A stretch of DNA of 64,000 nt from Bacteroidales bacterium (GTDB lineage Bacteria; Bacteroidota; Bacteroidia; Bacteroidales; UBA932): assembly GCA_017454905.1 (NCBI GenBank), contig JAFTCB010000061.1, positions 1 to 64,000 on the forward strand, written 5' to 3'. Position 1 is the stretch's first letter; each line of letters starts with the position of its first letter. Under the pieces are notes generated by a model. That model saw nothing but the letters and a program-made list of their open reading frames with translations, did not search any database and had not been told where the DNA came from. Below, one piece after another: positions 8,492 through 17,025 of the stretch. The position numbers were made by a program, and so were the translations under genes.

Positions 8492-8975
8492 CGTGAAAAC
8501 TGGTGCTCTTGTAATCCTTGACCCACACTTCCCGTTCGAAGGACTGGTCGAGGGAGATCATCGTATCCGTTGACTGGATGTACGGGATCCGCTGGATCGT
8601 GTTCAGCAGGATGCTCATCAGGTGCTCATTGTCAAAGCAATACACCTTCAGGAACAACGCGGCCTTGCCGGTGACGAAGTGGCATTCCACGATCTCGGGA
8701 ATGTGTTTGAGCGCAGCGACCACATCCGGGTACTTGTTGTCTTCGGAAAGGTTCACGCTGATGAAGGCGCAGACATTCAGTCCGAGGGCGCCCGGCTTGA
8801 CCACCATCCGGGAACCGGTGATCACCCCGTTGTTCTCCATCTTGCGGACACGCTGGTGGATGGCGGCACCCGAGATCCCGCATTCACGGGCGATCTCCAG
8901 GAACGGCATCCGCGCATTGTTCACCAGATAGGAAAGGATTTTCCGGTCGATAGCATCAATCTGGTAGTTGGACAT
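8475..8975 (-). CDS. Lrp/AsnC family transcriptional regulator
   Basis: 166 residues: an N-terminal winged helix-turn-helix (about 5-65, including CGISGAAIHQRVRKMENNGVI cut by the usual turn) and a C-terminal RAM ligand-binding domain. Such proteins form octameric feast/famine regulators responding to amino acids. It starts 3 bases after the topA stop, so it is probably the second gene of a topA transcript. Target genes and effector cannot be deduced from the sequence. Confidence 0.92.
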   Translation of the reverse strand: MSNYQIDAIDRKILSYLVNNARMPFLEIARECGISGAAIHQRVRKMENNGVITGSRMVVKPGALGLNVCAFISVNLSEDNKYPDVVAALKHIPEIVECHFVTGKAALFLKVYCFDNEHLMSILLNTIQRIPYIQSTDTMISLDQSFEREVWVKDYKSTSFHAISGV

Positions 8976-8978
8976 ACT

Positions 8979-11303
8979 TTATTTTCTTTTTTTGAATCTT
9001 TTGGTCTTGGTGGCATCCGGCGCCGGAGCCTGATCGATGATCTGGCGGCATTCGTCCAGCGTCAGGGCAGCGGCGTCCTTGCCGCGCGGGATCCGGAAAT
9101 TGCGTCCGTCGTACTTGATGTACGGACCGTAACGGCCTTCCAGCACGGAAATCCCCGCCTCGGTGAATTCACGGAGCACCTGGTTGGCCGAGACCCCGGA
9201 CAGGGCGTCCTGCACGAGTTTCGTGCACTGTTCCAGGCTGATGCGGAGCGGATCGGCGCCCTTGGGCAGGGAGATATTTTTCTCGCCGTACTTGATATAC
9301 GGGCCGTAGCGGCCTTTCAGGATCACGATGTCCGCATCTTCGTAGCGGCCGACATTGCGCGGGAATTCCAGGAGCTTGAGGGCTTCCTCCAGCGTAAGGG
9401 TCTCGATGAGCTGCCCCTTGGCCAGGCTGGCGGACTGGCGGTCGTCGCCTTCTCCCTTCTGGACATAGGCGCCGAACTGGCCGAAGCGGGCGATGACGGT
9501 GCGGCCGTCCGCAGGATCCGTGCCCAGGACGCGCTCCACATGGCTGAACTGCCCGTCTCCCAGCGTCGCTTCCACCTTCTGGTGGAAATCGCCGTAGAAG
9601 GAGGCGATGACCTCGTTCCAGACCAGCTCGCCTTCGGCGATGCTGTCGAAATCCTTCTCCACGTTGGCCGTGAAATCATAATCCATGATCTGCGGGAAGT
9701 TCGACACCAGGTAGTCCGACACGATCATTCCGATCTCCTGCGGGATCAGCTTGCCCCGCTCCGCGCCGACCGTTTCCGTCTTGGCGACCTCGGTGACCGC
9801 GCCGCCCTTGAGCGCCAGGTTGGTCACGGGGACCTTTTTCCCTTCAACATCCCCCTTGAACAGATAGCCGCGTCCCGTAGTCAGCGTGGAGATGGTCGGC
9901 GCGTATGTAGACGGACGGCCGATGCCGAGCTCCTCGAGTTTCTTGACCAGGGTAGCCTCTGAATAGCGGAACGGCGCCTGGGTGAATTTGCATTCGGCGG
10001 AAATGCCTTTCTCCGTCAGGACATCCCCGACATTCAGCGGCGGCAGGATGGTGTTGTCGTCCTCCTGCGCATCGTCGTCGCTGCCCTCCATGTAGAGCTT
10101 GAGGAACCCGTCGAAAAGGATCTCCGTGGCCTGGATGCCGTACTGCTCGCTGCGCTTGTCAGAGGCGACCTTGATGGAGGTGCCGAGCACCTTGGCCTCC
10201 GCCATCTGGGAGGCGACGGTGCGCTTCCAGATCAGGTTGTAGAGTTTCTTCTCCTGGGCCGTGCCTTCGATGTCCGTATTGGCGATGAAGGTCGGGCGGA
10301 TGGCCTCATGCGCTTCCTGGGCCCCCTTGGTGCGGGTCTTGTACTGACGCGGGTGGGAATACTCCGGGCCGAAATTGTCGATGATGAACTGCTTGGACGT
10401 GCCGAGCGCCAGGGCCGACAGGTTCGTGGAGTCGGTACGCATGTAGGTGATCAGACCCCGTTCGTAAAGCCCCTGCGCCAGGCGCATGGTCACGCTGACC
10501 GGGAAGCGGAGCTTGCGTGAAGCCTCCTGCTGCAGGGTCGAGGTCGTGAAAGGCGGAGCCGGATAGCGGACGGCCTCCTTCTTGTCGATGGAGCCGACCT
10601 GATAACGGGCACCGATGCTGTCCTGCAGAAAAGCGCGGGCTTTCTCCAGCGTGTCGAAGCGGGTGTCCAACAAACCTTTTACCTTGACGCCGCCGGCATT
10701 GAAAGTCCCTTCTACCTTATAGTAAGGTGCGCTCTGGAAACCGATGATCTCCTTCTCGCGGTCCACCACGAGGCGGAGCGCGACGGACTGGACGCGTCCG
10801 GCGGAAAGGCCCCGCTGGATCTTGCGCCACAGGATCGGGGAAAGTTCAAACCCGACCAGCCGGTCCAGCACGCGGCGGGCCTGCTGGGCGTTGACCAGGT
10901 TGTCGTCGATGGCCCGGGGTGTCTCGATGGCGTGCAGGATGGCATCCTTCGTGATCTCATGGAAGACGATCCGGCGCGTACGGCTGCGGTCCAACCCGAG
11001 CGTCTCGACCAGGTGCCAGGAAATGGCCTCTCCCTCACGGTCCTCATCGGAAGCCAGCCAGACGATCTCCGCCTGTTCCGCCGCCTTCTTGAGTTCGGAC
11101 ACGACTTTTTTCTTTCCGGCTGGCACGACATACTCCGGCTTGAAGCCGTCAGCGACATCCACGCTGAGCTTCTTGTCCTGAAGATCCCGGATGTGTCCGA
11201 AACTGGACTTGACGGTGTAGCCCTTACCCAGATACTTCTGTATGGTCTTCGCCTTGGCCGGCGACTCGACGATAACTAAATTCCCCTCCATTTCATTCTT
11301 CAT
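8979..11303 (-). CDS. topA: DNA topoisomerase I
   Basis: 774 residues, type IA topoisomerase that relaxes negative supercoils. The N-terminal TOPRIM domain begins LVIVESPAKAKTIQKYLGKG and includes SDEDREGEAI. The active-site tyrosine lies in GLITYMRTDST. The C-terminus has no zinc-ribbon cysteines but carries three topoisomerase C-terminal repeats (the GRYGPYIKYG-type units), then a basic tail ending FKKRK. This is the Bacteroidota form of the enzyme. The upstream 145 bases separate it from the divergent PBP gene. Confidence 0.96.
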   Translation of the reverse strand: MKNEMEGNLVIVESPAKAKTIQKYLGKGYTVKSSFGHIRDLQDKKLSVDVADGFKPEYVVPAGKKKVVSELKKAAEQAEIVWLASDEDREGEAISWHLVETLGLDRSRTRRIVFHEITKDAILHAIETPRAIDDNLVNAQQARRVLDRLVGFELSPILWRKIQRGLSAGRVQSVALRLVVDREKEIIGFQSAPYYKVEGTFNAGGVKVKGLLDTRFDTLEKARAFLQDSIGARYQVGSIDKKEAVRYPAPPFTTSTLQQEASRKLRFPVSVTMRLAQGLYERGLITYMRTDSTNLSALALGTSKQFIIDNFGPEYSHPRQYKTRTKGAQEAHEAIRPTFIANTDIEGTAQEKKLYNLIWKRTVASQMAEAKVLGTSIKVASDKRSEQYGIQATEILFDGFLKLYMEGSDDDAQEDDNTILPPLNVGDVLTEKGISAECKFTQAPFRYSEATLVKKLEELGIGRPSTYAPTISTLTTGRGYLFKGDVEGKKVPVTNLALKGGAVTEVAKTETVGAERGKLIPQEIGMIVSDYLVSNFPQIMDYDFTANVEKDFDSIAEGELVWNEVIASFYGDFHQKVEATLGDGQFSHVERVLGTDPADGRTVIARFGQFGAYVQKGEGDDRQSASLAKGQLIETLTLEEALKLLEFPRNVGRYEDADIVILKGRYGPYIKYGEKNISLPKGADPLRISLEQCTKLVQDALSGVSANQVLREFTEAGISVLEGRYGPYIKYDGRNFRIPRGKDAAALTLDECRQIIDQAPAPDATKTKRFKKRK

Positions 11304-11391
11304 TTATCAATCCGGACCACAAAAGTCCGGACTTTGCGGTTTCGAACTGCAAAGAAAATCAGAAACTCGGTAATTTTCAAAATTTAATCGT

Positions 11392-11399
11392 TAATTTTG
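11392..11399 (+). promoter_or_regulatory. -7 box for the class A PBP gene
   Basis: TAATTTTG, 49 bases before the start codon at 11449. The rest of 11304-11448 holds no gene; a short GC hairpin CCGGAC/GTCCGG lies near the topA start. Confidence 0.4.
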
Positions 11400-11448
11400 C
11401 GTCCGTTAAGCAGGGGTCATAATTTTATTATGACAAATTTTTTCGCTG

Positions 11449-13827
11449 ATGAAAGAGAACACCAAGAAGAAGATTGTCAAGTGGTTTTGGATCCTGGTCA
11501 CGGCTCCTTTCGCCTTTGTGCTCCTGCTCCTCCTGCTGGTAGGCATCTTCGCGAAGATTCCCTCCTTCGAGGAACTGGAGCACCCGGATAACAAACTGGC
11601 CACCCAGGTCATCGCCGAGAACGGCGAAGTCCTCGCCACCTTCCATATCGAGAACCGCACCTATGTCAGCTACGACGAACTGTCGCCCCATCTGGTACAC
11701 GCAGCCATCGCGACCGAAGACGCCCGTTTCTACCGGCACTCCGGCATCGACATGAAGGGCCTCGCCCGCGTGCTGGTCAAGACGCTGCTGATGCGCGACT
11801 CCAGCCAGGGCGGCGGCAGCACCATCACCCAGCAGCTGGCCAAGACCCTGTATCCCCGCAACGAGATCAACAACAAATTCCAGATGGTGTTCACCAAGCT
11901 GAAGGAGTGGATCACCGCCGTCAAGATCGAAAGGGACTACACCAAGGACGAAATCGTGGACATGTACCTCAACTCGATTTTCTTCGGCAGCAGCGCCTAC
12001 GGCATCAAGGCGGCCTCGGAGACCTTCTTCGCCAAGGAGCCGGGCGAACTGACCGTCGAAGAGGCGGCGATGCTCGTCGGCATGGTCAACAAGCCGACCC
12101 GCTACAACCCGGTGCTCCATCCGGACCTCTCCCTGGAACGCCGCAATTTCGTCATCGGGCAGATGGAGCGCAACGGATACCTGACCCGCGCCGAGCGGGA
12201 TTCCATCCGGCAGATCCCCATCGTACTGAACTACCAGGTCCAGGACCACAACGCCGGCCGCGCCCCGTACTTCCGGGACATGCTGCGCCGTGACATGTCC
12301 GCCACGCGCCCCAAGAAATCGGACTACCAGTGGCCGGAAGACTACGCGCACGACTCGCTGCGCTGGCGGGACGATCCGATCTACGGCTGGCTCAACAAGA
12401 ACAAGAAGGCCGACGGCAGTCAGTACGACCTGGACCGCGACGGCCTGCGCATCTACACGACCATCAACTTCAAGATGCAGCAGTATGCCGAGGAAGCTGT
12501 CGCCGAGCACCTGGGCAAGAGCCTCCAGCCCGCGTTCGACAAGGAACTCCGCTACAAGAAGAACAAGCCCTTCGCCAACGACGTCGACAGCAAGACGGCG
12601 GAAGTGCTGATGAACCAGGCGCGCAAGTGGAGCGACCGCTACCGCCTCCAGCGCAAGGCCGGCAAGAGCGAAGCCGAGATCCTCGCCCAGTTCACCAAAC
12701 CCGAGAAGATGCGCGTCTTCTCCTGGAACGCGAAAGGCTACGTGGACACCACCATGACGCCGGACGACTCGATCCGCTACTACAAGGGGATCCTGCGCTG
12801 CGGCTTCATGGCCATCGAGCCCAACACCGGATACATCAAGGCGTATGTCGGCGGCCCCAACTACCGCTATTTCAAATATGACAACGTCCGCCAGGGCAAG
12901 CGGCAGGTCGGTTCGACCATCAAGCCCTATCTCTACACCCTGGCCATGCAGGAAGGCATGACCCCCTGCGACAAGGTGGTCCTCTTCCCGCAGTCCTTCG
13001 TCCTGCCGGACGGCAAGGTCTGGACCCCGCGCAGTACCGACAAGGCGGAAATGATCGGACAGACCGTCACGCTCCGCTGGGGGCTCGCCCACAGCTCCAA
13101 CAACGTCTCGGCCTTCCTGATGAAGGAGCTCGGGCCCGCCGCCCTGGTGCGGATGATCCACCAGATGGGCGTGCAGACACACCTGGACGAGGTCTATTCC
13201 CTGTGCGTGGGTGCCGCGGAGGTCCCCGTCTTCGACATGGTGGCGGCCTACAACACCTTCCCTTCCCAGGGAACGTACATCACGCCGCAATATGTCTCCC
13301 GGATCACGGACAGCGACGGACGCACCATTGACGAGTTCTCCAACCAGAAGCGGGATGTCATTTCCGAACAGACTGCCTACCTGATGGTGAACCTGATGCG
13401 GGGCGTCGTCAACGAAGGCACCGGCAACCGCCTGCGCAGCGTCTACGGCCTGCGCGGCGAGATCGCCGGCAAGACCGGAACGACCAACGACAACTCCGAC
13501 GGCTGGTTCATCGGCTACACGCCCAACATCACCGCCGGCGTCTGGGTGGGCGGAGAAGACCGCCATGTACACTTCAACTCCACCGCCCTCGGCCAGGGTG
13601 CCAACGCATCCCTGCCGATCTGGGGCATCTGGATGAAGAAATGCCTGGCCGACCCGAGCATCGGCTGGTCGATGGAGGGGGACCACTTCCTCACACCGAC
13701 CGGCGGCGCGCTGGAGTACGACTGTTCCCGGGACGGTACTTTCCTGGGCGGCTACGGGGATGATTATTCCGCCAGCGGCGGAGCCTCCGGGGTCCGCGAT
13801 GAAGAAGAAGACTATTATTTCAATTAA
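11449..13827 (+). CDS. Class A penicillin-binding protein (PBP1A-type transglycosylase/transpeptidase)
   Basis: 792 residues: an N-terminal membrane anchor (residues 10-33), a GT51 transglycosylase domain with the catalytic EDARFYRHSG motif and GGGSTITQQLAK, then a transpeptidase with GSTIKPY (SxxK), SSNN and KTGTTNDNSDGW. It both polymerises and cross-links peptidoglycan. It is followed 3 bases later by ddl and then prmC, all on the plus strand, forming a probable operon. The C-terminus is short, acidic and Gly-rich. Confidence 0.94.
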   Translation: MKENTKKKIVKWFWILVTAPFAFVLLLLLLVGIFAKIPSFEELEHPDNKLATQVIAENGEVLATFHIENRTYVSYDELSPHLVHAAIATEDARFYRHSGIDMKGLARVLVKTLLMRDSSQGGGSTITQQLAKTLYPRNEINNKFQMVFTKLKEWITAVKIERDYTKDEIVDMYLNSIFFGSSAYGIKAASETFFAKEPGELTVEEAAMLVGMVNKPTRYNPVLHPDLSLERRNFVIGQMERNGYLTRAERDSIRQIPIVLNYQVQDHNAGRAPYFRDMLRRDMSATRPKKSDYQWPEDYAHDSLRWRDDPIYGWLNKNKKADGSQYDLDRDGLRIYTTINFKMQQYAEEAVAEHLGKSLQPAFDKELRYKKNKPFANDVDSKTAEVLMNQARKWSDRYRLQRKAGKSEAEILAQFTKPEKMRVFSWNAKGYVDTTMTPDDSIRYYKGILRCGFMAIEPNTGYIKAYVGGPNYRYFKYDNVRQGKRQVGSTIKPYLYTLAMQEGMTPCDKVVLFPQSFVLPDGKVWTPRSTDKAEMIGQTVTLRWGLAHSSNNVSAFLMKELGPAALVRMIHQMGVQTHLDEVYSLCVGAAEVPVFDMVAAYNTFPSQGTYITPQYVSRITDSDGRTIDEFSNQKRDVISEQTAYLMVNLMRGVVNEGTGNRLRSVYGLRGEIAGKTGTTNDNSDGWFIGYTPNITAGVWVGGEDRHVHFNSTALGQGANASLPIWGIWMKKCLADPSIGWSMEGDHFLTPTGGALEYDCSRDGTFLGGYGDDYSASGGASGVRDEEEDYYFN

Positions 13828-13830
13828 GAT

Positions 13831-14847
13831 ATGGGCAAATACAAAACCATCGCCGTCATCTACGGCAGCGATTCCTCCGAATGGGAAGTCTCCTGCCGCA
13901 GCGGGGAGTTCGTCGCCTCTCGGATCGACGGCAACGAATACGACATCTACGAGATTTTCGCCCGCTTCGGGAAATGGTCGCTCGTGGCAGCCAAGAAGCG
14001 CAATTCGATGCGGATGCTTTTCCCGGAAGAAGCCCGGCCGGAAGTGGACAAGACCGATTTCTCCATCCAGGTCCTGGGAGAGAAGGTCAAGTTTGATTTC
14101 GCCTACATCGTCCAGCACGGTGCACCGGGAGAGACGGGCCAGATCGAGGGTTACCTCGAGATGCTCGGGATCCCCTGCAGCACCTGCGATTCCAGCGTGT
14201 GCTCCATTGTCTTCGACAAATATGCCTGCAAATGCTACATCCGCGATCTGGGGCTCGCCAAATGCGCTCCGGATGTCTATATCCGCCACGGGATGGACCA
14301 CGCGGAATCGGACGCCCTGATCCGGAAGAAACTGCAGTTCCCCGTGTTCGTGAAGCCGACCCAGGGCGGATCCAGTTTCGGCGTGACCCGCGTCACCCGT
14401 TTCGAGGACCTCGGCCAGGCCATCCAGTTTGCCTTCAGCGAGAACCACACGGTCATCGTCGAGCAGGGCATCCAGGGCCGGGAACTGACCTGCGCCGCCT
14501 ACTTCGACGGGAAACAGGTTTCCACCCTGCCGCTCATCGAGATCGTCTCCGACAACGATTATTTCGACTACGATGCCAAGTACAACGGCCACAGCCAGGA
14601 GATCTGCCCCGCCCCCGTTTCCGACGAAGTCCGGGAGCTGGTGCAGCAGACCACCGCGAAGATCTACTTCCGGCTGGGTTGCAAGGGCGTGGTCCGGATG
14701 GACTACATCCTCGCCGAGGACGGCCTGTACTTCCTGGAGATCAATACCATCCCCGGCATGACGAGCGCTTCGCTCGTGCCCAAGATGGTCCGGACCGCCG
14801 GACTGGACATGACCGAGTTCCTGTCTACCCTTATCGAGAATTCCTAG
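13831..14847 (+). CDS. ddl: D-alanine-D-alanine ligase
   Basis: 338 residues, ATP-grasp enzyme that makes the D-Ala-D-Ala dipeptide for the peptidoglycan stem. The N-terminal motif reads YGSDSSEWEVSCRSG (equivalent of the GGxSxEHEVS motif). The central ATP-grasp loop is PVFVKPTQGGSSFGV, and the C-terminal metal/substrate motif is LEINTIPGMTSASLVPKM. It sits between a class A PBP and prmC; the wall context fits. Confidence 0.95.
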   Translation: MGKYKTIAVIYGSDSSEWEVSCRSGEFVASRIDGNEYDIYEIFARFGKWSLVAAKKRNSMRMLFPEEARPEVDKTDFSIQVLGEKVKFDFAYIVQHGAPGETGQIEGYLEMLGIPCSTCDSSVCSIVFDKYACKCYIRDLGLAKCAPDVYIRHGMDHAESDALIRKKLQFPVFVKPTQGGSSFGVTRVTRFEDLGQAIQFAFSENHTVIVEQGIQGRELTCAAYFDGKQVSTLPLIEIVSDNDYFDYDAKYNGHSQEICPAPVSDEVRELVQQTTAKIYFRLGCKGVVRMDYILAEDGLYFLEINTIPGMTSASLVPKMVRTAGLDMTEFLSTLIENS

Positions 14848-15731
14848 TGCTGCTCGCCGATTTCATCCGGGACGGCATCGCACGCCTGGAAGCCCTGTAC
14901 CCTTCGCCTGAGGCGAGGGGTTTGGTTTTGATGTTGTGCGAGGAGAAACTCGGCGTCCGGAATTATACGCATATCATCGAACCGCAGACCCAGATCCCCG
15001 CCGGCCGGGAGGCCGAGATGGAGCAGGATCTGCAGCGGCTTTGCCAGGCCGAGCCGATCCAGTATGTCCTGGGGGTGACGGAGTTTTGCGGTCACCGATT
15101 TGCCGTAGGGCCAGGCGTGCTGATTCCGCGGCCGGAGACGGAGTTGCTGGTGGCCGAGGGGGTGCGTGCGCTGCGGGAGATGGACCTCGAGGGCGTGCCG
15201 CAGGTCCTGGATCTTTGTACGGGCTCGGGGTGCATTGCCTGGAGCGTGGCGCTGGAGATCCGGGATGCGCAGGTCATCGGCGTGGATTTGTCGGAGGCAG
15301 CGCTGGGCTATGCCCGGAATCAGTTCGCGGGGAATGCCCCCGTATTTATGCAGGCTGACGTGCTGGATACGGAGCAGGAGTTCCCGTATGGACCTTTCGA
15401 CCTCATCGTCAGCAATCCGCCTTATGTAATGGAGCGGGAGCGGGTGCTGATGCGCCGCAATGTGCTGGATTATGAGCCGGCGGAAGCATTGTTTGTTCCG
15501 GACGGGGATCCGCTGTTGTTCTACCGGGCGATCGCCCGCTGGGCGCAGCGTTTTCTGCGTCCCGGCGGCGTCGGTCTGGTGGAAATCAATGAGGCGCTCG
15601 GGGACGAGACGGCCGGCGTTTTCCGCAGTGCCGGATTCAAAAATGTCCAAATCGGGCGCGATTTCTATGGAAAAGCGCGCTTCATCCGTTTTTCCGATTC
15701 AGCAAACCAGAACTCAAATCGCTCTCTCTGA
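14847..15731 (+). CDS. prmC: Peptide chain release factor N5-glutamine methyltransferase
   Basis: 294 residues. It methylates the GGQ glutamine of release factors RF1 and RF2 with S-adenosylmethionine. The SAM motif is LDLCTGSGCIAW and the catalytic motif is SNPPYV, with RPETE just before the Rossmann domain. The best start is GTG at 14847, which shares its G with the ddl stop (TAGTG); no ATG gives the right N-terminus. Codon choice (many TTT, GTG, GAG, TTG) differs from the C-ending preference of ddl and the PBP gene, so its history may differ from its operon partners. Confidence 0.92.
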   Translation: MLLADFIRDGIARLEALYPSPEARGLVLMLCEEKLGVRNYTHIIEPQTQIPAGREAEMEQDLQRLCQAEPIQYVLGVTEFCGHRFAVGPGVLIPRPETELLVAEGVRALREMDLEGVPQVLDLCTGSGCIAWSVALEIRDAQVIGVDLSEAALGYARNQFAGNAPVFMQADVLDTEQEFPYGPFDLIVSNPPYVMERERVLMRRNVLDYEPAEALFVPDGDPLLFYRAIARWAQRFLRPGGVGLVEINEALGDETAGVFRSAGFKNVQIGRDFYGKARFIRFSDSANQNSNRSL

Positions 15732-15836
15732 GCGGGATGCCGTTTCCGATCCGGAAACCGGCGCAAACAAACGTTTATCCGGGAGATAAAACGGATAATT
15801 GTCCGTCACTTTGCTGCGGAATAAACCGCATGCAAA

Positions 15837-17024
15837 ATGAAACTGTTGAAACTTCTCCCCCTGGGCCTGCCGCTTGCCCTCGTCCTCGCTTCCTGCGACG
15901 GACAGAAAAACGGACTCGATCTTCCCGGCATGGCCGAAGACAGCCTTTTCACCCTCTCGGATGTCGCCAAAATCCTTTCCGACCTTCCCCTGCAGGAAGA
16001 GCACCTGGCCGAGGTCCACGATGCCGTCAGTTCCTCTTCCGGAAACGGCTATGACGAAGAATACCTGCTCAACGATCTCTTCCATGCGCCCGGCGCCGGT
16101 GTCGGAGACGAAGGAAAGGGCACCAAGGCCTCCGGCTACAAGACGCCGCTGCGCGACTTGTTTGCCGATTATCTTGCCGACCGCTACGGCACCAAAGCCG
16201 GCGCCGCCGATGTCGAACGCTACCTCAACGCCCTGAGTGAATCGGATATGCAGATTTACTGGCCGTATTCAGATACATGGGATGGCCGCAGCTATCCCAT
16301 CGTGACCTTCGATCCGGGCTACGGCAGTGAATCCAACTATGGTTATGAGATCCGCATCGACGCCGGCGGCGCCCATGTCGTGGATTCTGTACTCGTGACG
16401 GAGCAGGTGGCGATGGAGCGGCCCGTCTGGGTCATCAACCGCAACGACGACGCAGCCTACACCCCGCTCGAACTGTTCGCAGAGCAGGAAGGGACCACCA
16501 AGGCCGGCAAGACCCCGGCCACCGGCGACGGCGGGAAAGAATACATCCTCAGCATCCGGGATTTCAAGATGCTCCGAAACTACGATTCCTGGTTCGGCGG
16601 AGCCTCGGAATTCTTTGTCAAGATCGGAGCCGTCGACGGGTTCAAAGCCACCAAGGACGAAGACCTGAAAAACTATTCGCCCAGTCTGACGGACTTCATG
16701 ATTGTGGTGAAACGGAGCCAGACGGGCAAGAAAGTCCCGTTCAACGCCGTTCTGCTGACCAACTTCACCGAGCAGATGGAAAAGGTCGCCTTCATGGTCA
16801 TCGAAGACGACGGAGGCACGACGACCAGCTGGAAATGCAGCGCCGTGGTCAAATACAATTCCAAACAGTACGGCTTCGAGTTGGAAATTCCCTACAAGGA
16901 TAAGGACGATGTCGTCTGGCGCGGCCAGCTCACCCGCAATTTCTTCCAGGAGGTTTTCGACAAAGGCGGCGGCACCCTCACCGGCCGCTTCGGGGACGTC
17001 GAAATCACCTTCGCCCTGAACTGA
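15837..17024 (+). CDS. Lipoprotein of unknown function
   Basis: 395 residues with a lipoprotein signal (LALVLASC, lipid-modified Cys about residue 20). After an acidic, low-complexity region (about 25-110, with Ser/Gly runs) comes a mostly beta-predicted region containing YWPYSDTWDG and PIVTFDPGYGSE. I do not recognise a family. It is 105 bases after prmC and convergent with the U32 gene (one base between stops). An imperfect -7 box (TCACTTTG at 15807-15814) precedes it. Confidence 0.75.
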   Translation: MKLLKLLPLGLPLALVLASCDGQKNGLDLPGMAEDSLFTLSDVAKILSDLPLQEEHLAEVHDAVSSSSGNGYDEEYLLNDLFHAPGAGVGDEGKGTKASGYKTPLRDLFADYLADRYGTKAGAADVERYLNALSESDMQIYWPYSDTWDGRSYPIVTFDPGYGSESNYGYEIRIDAGGAHVVDSVLVTEQVAMERPVWVINRNDDAAYTPLELFAEQEGTTKAGKTPATGDGGKEYILSIRDFKMLRNYDSWFGGASEFFVKIGAVDGFKATKDEDLKNYSPSLTDFMIVVKRSQTGKKVPFNAVLLTNFTEQMEKVAFMVIEDDGGTTTSWKCSAVVKYNSKQYGFELEIPYKDKDDVVWRGQLTRNFFQEVFDKGGGTLTGRFGDVEITFALN

Positions 17025-17025
17025 C

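Noticed and set aside
11428..14592. Very long open frames antisense to the PBP and ddl genes (and similar ones such as 46797-49691 on the plus strand)
   Set aside because: They are shadows of GC-rich coding sequence on the other strand, with low-complexity translations and no recognisable domains, while the sense genes carry clear catalytic motifs.
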